A DNA stretch of 64,000 bases from the NCBI RefSeq assembly GCF_018873765.1, contig NC_057918.1, positions 43,625,871-43,689,870 of the forward strand, read 5' to 3'. Numbering within the stretch: position 1 is the first letter of the stretch; each line of letters begins with the position of its first letter. Shown piece after piece: positions 54,601 to 62,668 of the stretch. The stretch comes from Telopea speciosissima. Lineage: Eukaryota; Streptophyta; Magnoliopsida; Proteales; Proteaceae. The notes beneath the pieces were generated by a model that saw only the letters and a list, made by a program, of their open reading frames with translations, did no database searches and was not told the DNA's origin. Made by a program: the position numbers and the translations under genes.

Positions 54601-55594
54601 GTTGGCTTGTCTTAATAAGCTAACTACTCGGGCTTCTCTTGCACAATGGGGTTTGACTGTTGATATTTCATGTGTTTTATGCGATAGTGGCGTTGATTCT
54701 GTGCAACATATTTTGTTTTGTTGCCCCTATTCGGCTACAGTTTGGAAGGAGGTTCTCCATATTAATGGCTTCTCTAGAGATCCATTTGGTTCCTGGGATG
54801 CAGAATTAGCTTGGTTAGTAGTCCACTTCAAAGGCTCCTCATTACCAGCTTTGGTTCGGAAGTTTAGTTTTACAGCAGTTATTTACAGATTGTGGCAGAA
54901 GCGAAATGCCAGAATCTTTAAACAATGCTGTAATCCCCCAGCTGCGGTTTTGCATCGTGTTCTTTCGGATACCAGAGATACTTTTGAGAGTTGCAGGAAG
55001 CAGGTGCCTGACACTGCTCAAACCCGATCCTTCTTTGCTCGATGGGGTTTCTATGTTCCTCTCTCTCACCCTACAGTAACCTTTCATTCCTGGATTCCCC
55101 CACCGTCTGGTTGGGTTGCCCTCAATTGTGATGGGTTGGTGAAGGATGGTAGAGGCGGATATGGGGCACTTGGTAGAAATCATCTGGGCTCTCCTTTGTT
55201 TGCGATTGCAGGTGGGTGCAATAGTGTGTGCATATTGAGGATGGAGTTAGAGGCTATTAGATGTGGACTCAGCAAGGCCAAGTCTTTACATCTGCCGAGC
55301 GTACAGGTGCGATCTGATTCTAAAGTTGCTGTCCAGATGGTAGTTGGGACCTTCCATATTTCATGGGATGTACGTTGGCTTATTGAGGAGATTTGGCAGT
55401 TGCGGGATTCTTTTGTTGGTTGTGTATTTGCTCACAATGTGTATGAGGTTTCGCTTTCTATTGACTCATTCTCTCGGTACTTTCTATCTTGTTACAGAAT
55501 GATGCTAGAGGGAAGAAATATCAAAGGATGTAATGTATCTTATTATGGTAATTTATAATACATAAGTTCCCTTCTAACCAAAAAAAAAAAAAAA

Positions 55595-55838
55595 ATTGGT
55601 TACTATCACTATATCCGTGCCTCATATCGCTCGGTATCCTTTGTAATAAAATAGAAATTTAAGATTATCTTGGGAAGGACTTGTACCCTTCCAAATATCA
55701 AGGAAGGACTATTGATCGATCAACCTATAAATACCCCTCTCTTCACCCCCTTTCACTTCCATTCATCCGATTTTGTTATTCCCCGTTCTTTTTTCTTTGT
55801 TCGGTTTCTTCTTCATTTCCTTCCATTTTCCTGTGAAA
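55595..55838 (+). promoter_or_regulatory. MIOX promoter remnant with TATA box
   Basis: 244 bp between the LINE poly(A) tail and the MIOX start codon. A TATA box CTATAAATA lies at 55725-55733, 106 bp before the ATG, which places transcription start near 55757 if spacing is standard. The rest up to the ATG is C/T-rich leader. Any control elements further upstream than about 130 bp from the TATA box have been displaced some 15 kb by the LINE and its copia insertions. Confidence 0.7.
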
Positions 55839-56799
55839 ATGAGAGTCATCGTCGAACAGCCTGAACTTGGTAAGATTTTCTCTCCCTTTCTTCTGATTCT
55901 AATCGTTCTTATGTTACAAGAAAGGCTTTGTGGGTTTTTGAATCTTTTGATAATGAGAATGGCTATTTCTTTCAGGAAATCAAGGACAGGATAAAAATAT
56001 TCATAAAGAGACTAACGAGTTGATTCTTGATGGTGGATTCGTGGTCCCTGAATCCAACACATTTGGCCAAACCTTCAGGTCTTTTTCTTGAAAATTCTTG
56101 ACCTATCTTTTCCATCGAGAACTTCAATTTCTGAAATGGGATTCAATTTCCCAAACATTGTGTACCCTTTGTTAAGAGCAGATTTCTTGTCTCAAAGGGT
56201 CATGGTACCTGAAACTCTGTATTGGGCCGATTCCACACACACGAAAAAAAACCCTTTGTTTGACTGTATCCCCCGATACCGATACGATACTGATACTTAG
56301 ACCAACACGTGACTAAAAACTAGTCCTATTCAAATATTTTGAGTTTTTAACTGATGAGAAAAGTTTATGTGAAATGTGGTCAACACAGATTATGATGCAG
56401 AGAGTGAAAGGAAAAAGTCTGTTGAAGAATTTTACAATCAGAATCACATCAACCAAACATTTGATTTTGTAAGCCCATTTCATATGAATCTGTCTTAACA
56501 GCTTTTGAAATTGGAAGCATAGCTTTGATTTTGATGATTCCCTTATTTTTTTGATCAATTCAGGTCAAGAGGATGAGGGAAGAGTATGGAAAACTGAACA
56601 GAGTAGAGATGAGCATTTGGGAATGCTGTGAACTTCTCAATGAGTTTATCGATGAAAGTGATCCTGATTTGGATGAACCTCAAATTGAACACTTGCTTCA
56701 GAATGCTGACGCAATCAGGAAAGACTATCCTAATGAAGATTGGCTTCATTTGACTGGTCTTATCCATGGTATATTACACAAATAACCCTTCTCTCTCTC

Positions 56800-56841
<42 letters not shown>

Positions 56842-57217
56842 GCAAATAATAATCTAATAATGTTTATGGATTTCAGATCTTGGGAAGGTCCTTCTTCACC
56901 ATAGCTTTGGAGAACTACCCCAATGGGCTGTTGTGGGTGAGAATCAAATCCTTTCATGAAGAAATCACTGTTTTCTTCATTTATTGTTTGAATTGCTCAC
57001 AATATTCATATTACAGGTGATACATTCCCTGTTGGGTGTGCTTTTGATGAGTCAATTGTTCATCATAAGGTATAAATCTCACCTACTTCAATTCTGCAGA
57101 ATTGACTAGATGTTGTTACAAGCAAATCACTAACTTGAATTTATTTATAATTAATTAATTGTTTTTGTTACAGTATTTTAAGGAAAACCCTGATTACTAC
57201 AACACAAAATACAATAC
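55839..57217 (+). pseudogene. MIOX: myo-inositol oxygenase, 5' half, broken by gypsy element
   Basis: MIOX is a cytosolic non-haem di-iron enzyme converting myo-inositol and O2 to D-glucuronate, feeding cell-wall sugar precursors. Exons read: 55839-55869, 55976-56078, 56389-56468, 56564-56768, 56877-56936, 57017-57069, 57174-57217. Landmarks: MRVIVEQPELG, LILDGGFVVPESNTFGQTF, YDAESERKKSVEEFYNQNHI, EMSIWECCELLNEFIDESDP, IEHLLQNADAIRKDYPNEDW, LTGLIHDLGKVLLHH, FGELPQWAVVGDTFPVGCAF, ESIVHHKYFKENPDYYNTKY. The first metal-ligand His (IEHLL) and the His-Asp pair (IHDLG) are present; the later ligands are lost because a gypsy LTR starts at 57218. Exons 2 and 3 do not share a phase: GT-AG splicing gives a TGA after two codons, as if two bases were lost at the exon 3 edge. 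Missing exons may lie beyond the window. Confidence 0.88.
56790..56839 (+). repeat. (CT)n microsatellite in MIOX intron 4
   Basis: About 50 bp of nearly uninterrupted CT repeats (one CACT break), within the intron between exons ending at 56768 and starting at 56877. Confidence 0.95.
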
Positions 57218-58120
57218 TGATACATCCAAGATTCACCGAACCAGTCAGCGGCTGCCACGTGTCACAAAGCGACCCGCTCCAGAACCAAGGAGAACCAACC
57301 GGGGGTCCCACCCGGGCGCGGCCTGCACCCAAGCGCGGCCTCACCCCGGCGCGGCCTCTCACCCAGGCGTGGTCTCACACCCAGGCGCGGCCTACACCCA
57401 GGTGAGGCCTCACCCAGGTGCGGCCTCACCCAGGCGCTGCCTGCACTCAGGCGCGGCCTGCACTCAGGCGCGGCCTCACTCAGGCGCGGCCTCACCTAGG
57501 CGTGGTCTCACACGCAGGAGCGGCCTCGCCCAGGCGCGGCCTCACCCAAGCGCGGCCTCACCCAGGCGCGGCCTCTCACCCAGGCGTGGTCTCACACCCA
57601 GGCGCGGCATCGTGGAGGCAGACGTGATGTACACGGACACCGAGGCTGCTCGTCTATGACCCAATCGTGTCACTGCAGACTTATGCCACCACCAGGACTC
57701 TGGGCTAACGCTTAGAAGTCACGTCACCCAGATGGATTCAAGCACCAATGACGTTATCACCACACGCGAGTATCTATTCGCGAAGGATCTTGATACCACC
57801 AGGACACTCCCTCCCGCTGGGAGATGGCCAATCAGAATAGAGCCCTGCTACCCAGGGCCTCTATCCACTCAACGGCACACTCGCCATCAAACTGGGACTC
57901 TCTATATCATCATACTCCACTATAAAAGGAAAGGTACACCACCCTCATAGAGGACATCTGAACTCATATTGAATTCTACATTCATCTGTTTGCTCAGGAG
58001 ATCTAACTTTGGCATCGGAGAGCCCTAGGCCGGAACCACACCGGTTCTCTCTGTTGACCCCTTGGTCCTCTTGCAGGTGACGGCACTGGCAGGACCACTC
58101 GGTGATTTCTTGACGCAACA
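57218..58120 (+). repeat. 5' LTR of the gypsy element
   Basis: Begins TGATACATCCAAG at the MIOX junction and ends GACGCAACA, TG...CA, just before the primer site. The first third is a GC-rich minisatellite (57302-57608). A CTATAAAAGG TATA box lies at about 57921. The end is set by the adjacent primer site because the partner LTR is not in view. Confidence 0.8.
57302..57608 (+). repeat. GC-rich 17-18 bp minisatellite within the LTR
   Basis: About 17 imperfect tandem units of the type CAGGCGCGGCCTCACCC, with variants such as TCACACCCAGGCGTGG. Rich in CpG and CHG sites. The run is open in several frames and produces spurious Ala/Arg/Gly/Pro-rich ORFs on both strands. Confidence 0.93.
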
Positions 58121-58121
58121 G

Positions 58122-58141
58122 ATTGGCACCGTCTGTGGGAA
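58122..58141 (+). other. Gypsy primer-binding site
   Basis: ATTGGCACCGTCTGTGGGAA one base after the LTR end, very close to the TGGCGCCGTCTGTGGGAA form common in plant Tat-like gypsy elements, where a host tRNA primes minus-strand synthesis. Confidence 0.75.
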
Positions 58142-58186
58142 CGACGCTAGCCATTACATCTACTAGCTCGCTTCCATATTCATTCA

Positions 58187-60119
58187 ATGGCACGAAGGAA
58201 GACTACCACCACCAACAACGTAGCGAGGAATGGATCAACACCCCCAGAGTGCTCTCATCGCAGAGCCAATGACCAGAACCATGTCCCTTTGGAGGAAGAG
58301 ATCCCCCTTAATGACCAGTTTGTGGTCGACGAGCCCAACAATGACGAGGTAGACGATGTGGTGGTGGAGGTGATACCTGACCCCAATGCACCAGCAACTG
58401 GGGGTCAGATCAACGACCTGCAGCGATAGATCCTCGATGAACAACGACTCTTTCGAGCGGGGGGAGCCTTCCTAGCATCCCAGGAGAACAAGAGACCTCC
58501 CACCACGGTTAGAGTGTGGGAGGACACCAACACCTAGGGCGAGGGTGCCTAGCCCGGAGAGATCGGTCCGGAGGTCTGTGTTCGACGGTCAACTTAAAGA
58601 AGGTCACATACCACGATGAAATCGGACCTACAGAGAGGAAAGCCCCTCACCTTCGCTACAGGGTTCATCGTGATGTGACTATTCACCATCCCGCCAACAC
58701 TCAAGGCTGGAGGGGACCTCCAGGAGAGAGCGTGAACAAGGTCGTAATGAACGTCCTGCCAGGCGTGAGGGATGGACACGGGATGAGGAGCTCAATCGAA
58801 GACTCCCCGACCTGGATGAGAAGCTGGAAGGGTTGAAGAAGCAGACCAAAGGTGAGACACATTCCATACCTGGACAACACCCATTCTCGACAGAGATCAT
58901 GTCAGCCACGCTCCCTTCCAGGTTACGACTGCCTACCTTTGAACTCTACAGTGGTACCATGGACCCTAATGACCACATCAACTACTTTAATGGCATGATG
59001 ACACTGTATGGTGGGTCGAACGTGGTCTCCTATCGGGCATTCCCTGCATCCCTCAAGGGAGCAGCCACATCATGGTTCTCCAGGCTACGACCGAGATCTA
59101 TAGGCTCGTTCGCGGAGCTATGTGAACAGTTTGTCACCCGCTTCCAGAGCAGTGTCAAGCAGAAGAAGACCACCGTCTACCTACTGAACGTGGTACAGAA
59201 CCCTGGGGAATCTCTCAGGGAGTATGTTAGCAGGTTCACCAAGGAGTCCCTGGAGGTTCGAGACTTGGATGAGCAGACCCAGCATGCAGCCCTGGCAGGA
59301 GGTATCAGGGACCTGGCACATCATGAAACTAGGACTATGAAAGAGCTCCTAGAGCGGTGCAACAAGTTTGCAAATATGGCCGAGGTACTACAAGCTAGAA
59401 CGAAGATAATCGAGGCCAAGCCGCAGGACAACAAGAGGTCAGCACCTGATGACCGCAAAAAAAGTAAGAGGTCGAGAACAAAGTGTCGAAAAGAGAAGGG
59501 CGACCGCCCATCTGGGAGGATTGACCATCGCCCAGAGAGAAGTGAGAGGGCAAGCAGCCCTGAGTTCACCCCACTGAACATCATCAGGTCCCAGATCCTC
59601 ATGCAGATCCAAGACCGTGACCTACTCTGTTGGCGACGACCTATGCTAGCAGGACCAGAGAAGCGAAACCCTAACAAGTACTGTCTCTTCCACAAAGAGA
59701 ATGGGCATGACACACAGGAGTGCTATCAATTGAAGAAAGAGATAGAACAACTTGTAAGGGCAGGAAGCTTAAACAAGTATGTGAAGGGGAGAGGTGACAA
59801 CCGCTTAGGCCAAGGAGACAGAGGTCGTGACGGAGACAGAGTAGAACCGAGAATGGAAGAAAGAAGAACAGATCGAGAGAGAGACCGCCCAGAAGAGCGG
59901 AGAGATGCAACAGAACCTAGTGGCACCAAGGGACCTCCTATCCTCACCATACTTGGAGGACCGGGGCAAGAGTCCACCAGAAAGGCTAAAGCCCATGCCA
60001 GGTTCGTGGGAGTGGTAGAGAAGCCAAGCAAGATAGCCAAGACCGAGACGGTGATCTCCTTCTTGGATGAAGACCTAGAAGGACTAAGCTACCCACATGA
60101 GGCTGCCCTGGTAGTATAG
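58187..60119 (+). pseudogene. gypsy gag, interrupted in N-terminal part
   Basis: Start MARRKTTTTNNVARNG at 58187. A TAG at 58427-58429 interrupts LQR/ILDEQ where Gln is expected, and further stops and shifts follow to about 58840. From 58833 the frame is open to 60119: Retrotrans_gag (LRLPTFELYSGTMDPNDHIN; LKGAATSWFSRLRPRSIGSF), a basic linker, and a zinc motif YCLFHKENGHDTQECYQL (Cys-His-His-Cys, as in Tat-type gag). A charged Arg/Glu/Asp-rich tail leads to KAHARFVGVVEKPSK. Gag forms the virus-like particle in the cytoplasm. Confidence 0.85.
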
Positions 60120-62114
60120 GTGGAGGTAGCCAACCGACCTATACATAGGGTACTGATAGAAACAGGGGCATCTGTAGACGTGCTCTCCTTGGATGCCTAT
60201 CGACAGTTCGGGTTCGGGGACGATCAGCTCAAACCAGAGCCCACTTAACTCCATGGATTCTCAGGTGCCACCGCCTCCATCAGAGGTACCATAGAACTAC
60301 CCGTCACCTTGGGGATACACCTCGATAAGTAACTATCATGGTGAACTTCATGGTTGTCAAGTCTGTGGTGTCCTTCAACGGCCTCCTAAGGCGACCATCT
60401 CTGATAGCCCTTAGAGGAGTCATATCGCCACTCCACCTGAAGATGAAGTTCCCCACCGAAAATGGGGTAGGCGAAGTCCGAGGAGATCAGAAGAAAGCAA
60501 GGGAGTGCTACGCCACCTTCATGAAGAAGAATAATGGTAACACCCGCGGAATGGCACTCTGCCTAGAGAACATGGTCAGTGACCAGAGAGATGAACTGAC
60601 AGAGAGAAGAGGAAGACCAGTGGAAGACCTCATCCCATGGCCCCTCAGCAGGGATGACCCCTCAAAGGTCGTACAGGTTGGCTCGCTACTAAGCAAGGAA
60701 CAGAAAGAAGGACTTGGACACCTCCACCAAGCGAACATGGATGTCTTTGCATGGTCGACCTCTGACATGCCTGGAATACCATGTTCAATAGCAGAGCACC
60801 GACTACATGTTGACCCAACCAGGAAGCCCATCCAACAAAAGTGGCGTAACTTCACCCTCGACCGACAAGCAGCAATCAAGGAAGAGGTCAAAAAGTTGAG
60901 CCAGTCAGGGTTCATCAGAAAGGAGAAGTTCCCAACCTGGCTTGCAAACGTGGTTATGGTACCAAAGCCCAATGGGAAGTGGAGGATGTGTGTCGACTAC
61001 ACCGACCTGAATAAGGCATGCCCAAAAGATGAGTACCCACTACCCAGGATCGACCTACTGATCGACGCCACCGCCGACCATGAGATGCTGAGTTTCATGG
61101 ATGCCTACTCCGGGTACAACCCGATCCTCATGCATGAGGGTGATGAGTCCTGTACCGCATTCCGAACAGACAAGGAGAACTACTGCTGCCATGTCATGCC
61201 GTTCGGGTTGAAGAATGCAGGGGCCACCTATCAGAGGATGGTCAACAAGATGTTCGAGGAACAGATCGGGAGCAACATGGAGGTATATGTGGATGACATG
61301 CTTGTGAAAAGCATCCACGCCAACCAACACCTGACTAACCTAGAGGAAGCATTCACAGTACTGAGGAGGAACCAGATGAAGCTAAACTCTACAAAGAGTG
61401 CCTTCGGTGTAACGTCAGGAAAATTCCTGGGGTTCATGGTCTCAGTATGTGGAATAGAAGCCAACCCATCCAAGATCAAGGCCATCCAAGAGACGACACC
61501 TCCTCGAACGGTCAGGGAAGTGCAGAGGTTGAATGGAAGGGTCGCCGCCCTTTCAAGGTTCGTGTCACGGGCAGGTGACAAGTGCCTACCATTCTTCAAA
61601 ACATTGAAGAACCTCCGAAGCCCTAAAGACTTCACATGGACAGAAGAGTGCCAGAAGGTGTTCGAAGAATTGAAGGAGTACCTAGAGAGCCCACCACTGC
61701 TTGGACGACCAGAACCTAACGAAGAATTACAGCTCTACCTGGCCGCTACCCCTGTCGCGGTCAGCGCAGTACTGCTGAAGGAAGAGGACAAAGTCCAGAG
61801 GCCCATCTACTATGTCAGTCATGTTCTGATCGATGTAGAGACCAAGTACACCAGGATCGAGAAAGTAGCTTATGCATTGTGTTCGCGGCTAGGAATCTAT
61901 GACCATACTTCCAAGCCCATACCATCATAGTCCTCACCGACCTCCCATTGAAGAAGGTATTGCACAAACCAGACATCTCTGGGTGATTGATAGCTTGGGC
62001 TGTCGAATTGAGTGAGCATGGCATCAGGTTCCAACCCAGGACTGCCATCAAAGGCCGAGCCTTGGCAGACTTCGTCGTTGAATGCACCTTACCAGAGACA
62101 GAGCCAGAGAAAAA
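60120..62114 (+). pseudogene. gypsy pol: protease, RT, RNase H
   Basis: Protease near 60140-60300 reads RVLIETGASVDVLSLDAY, Glu in place of the catalytic Asp, with a TAA at 60246-60248. RT-RNase H is open from 60338 to 61930: VSFNGLLRRPSLIALRGVIS, FPTWLANVVMVPKPNGKWRM, DYTDLNKACPKDEYPLPRID, MPFGLKNAGATYQRMVNKMF, catalytic MEVYVDDMLVKS (about 61280), then KFLGFMVSVCGIEANPSKIK and RNase H LQLYLAATPVAVSAVLLKEE. A frameshift near 61900 and a TGA near 61984 break the RNase H end, which continues in another frame as WAVELSEHGIRFQPRTAIKG. Confidence 0.87.
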
Positions 62115-62668
62115 AAAAAAAGAGAGAGGCCAAGTGGCCACGGACCATGACCAAGAGGCCACGGCCAAAGGGCCATGGTCGTCATCAATGGACGTCACCT
62201 ATCAAGAGAGAGAAGAAAGAGATTGAAAAAAAAAAATTCATGAATGGGTGCCATCCGTCAAGGGCCGCCGCCCAAAAGCAAAGAAGAAAAGAGAGAAGAA
62301 AGAAAAATAAAAAGGGGATCTTTGGCCATGGCCAAGGACCACGATCGACAGGCCACGGGCATGGACGAGGTTTGAGGTCAAGATCCAAGGATGAGGTTCG
62401 AGGTTCGAGGTCGAGGCCCAAGGACGAGGTTCGAGGTCTAAGGTCCGAGGTCAGAGTTCACAAAGGTTCTAGGACGAGGTTCGAGGTTCGATCGAATACG
62501 TGTCTATGGCTGAAGACCAATTCAAAAAAAATAAAAAAAAAATGCTACAGCCAAGGACCGTAGGCGACAAACTATGGCCGAGGTTTGAGGTCTGAGGTTC
62601 AAGGGCAAGGTTCGAGGTCGAAGTTCGAGGTTTGAGGTCTGAGGTTCGAGGAGTTTGGGAAGTTCGAG
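62115..62668 (+). repeat. Low-complexity GAGGTTCGA-type repeat inside pol
   Basis: About 550 bp of A-rich tracts and degenerate tandem copies of GAGGTTCGAGG/GAGGTCTGAGG lying between the end of the first RNase H and the segment NATVDALSRLAND. In Tat-like pol the second, archaeal-type RNase H is normally encoded here, starting with a Val-Asp-Gly-Ala motif; no such motif is visible. The domain seems to have been replaced or overwritten. Confidence 0.75.

Larger units (their letters stand above)
46486..55558 (+). pseudogene. LINE ORF2 (endonuclease, RT, zf-RVT, RNase H), split
   Basis: ORF2 parts are 46486-46728 and 51673-55558. The start overlaps the ORF1 stop as ATGA (46486-46489). Endonuclease: FGAWNIRGMNAPGKRRAV, ILETHV, then beyond the copia LGDFNSVC and GISDHSPMVV. 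RT: LTLVPKG, DFRPIAVSPFLYRV, RQGCPMSPFLFN and catalytic VCFADDLFVFG (about 53497). The zf-RVT domain (CVLCDSGVDSVQHILFCCP) lies at about 54670 and RNase H (WVALNCDGLVKDGRGGYGA) at about 55110. Breaks: frameshift near 51890, TGA at 52572, TAA at 53043, TAG at 53215, frameshift near 54280 and a stop near 54467. Domain content is full length; the copy is inactive. Confidence 0.9.
40575..55594 (+). mobile_element. 5'-truncated L1-type LINE split by two copia insertions
   Basis: Three blocks of one plus-strand LINE: about 40575-40764, 45425-46728 and 51673-55594, summing to about 5.4 kb. They join exactly once the two copia elements and one copy of each target duplication are removed. The first block starts in the middle of DUF4283, so the 5' end was lost, as usual for LINEs. 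The last block ends in a 16-base A run at about 55579-55594. ORF1 and ORF2 are both recognisable. No target duplication for the LINE itself was found. It ends about 130 bp upstream of the MIOX TATA box. Confidence 0.92.

Noticed and set aside
57302..57608. Regularly spaced repeats suggesting a CRISPR array
   Set aside because: Units are directly tandem with no unique spacers, no cas genes are present, and the context is a plant retrotransposon LTR.
57159..57659. Open frame of 166 codons rich in Arg, Pro, Ala and Gly that seems to follow MIOX exon 7
   Set aside because: It crosses the MIOX/LTR junction and is generated by the LTR minisatellite; the same array is open on the other strand as well.
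62012..62563. 183-codon Lys/Arg-rich ORF
   Set aside because: It arises from A-rich runs and the GAGGTTCGA repeat inside the gypsy pol; no domain or start context.
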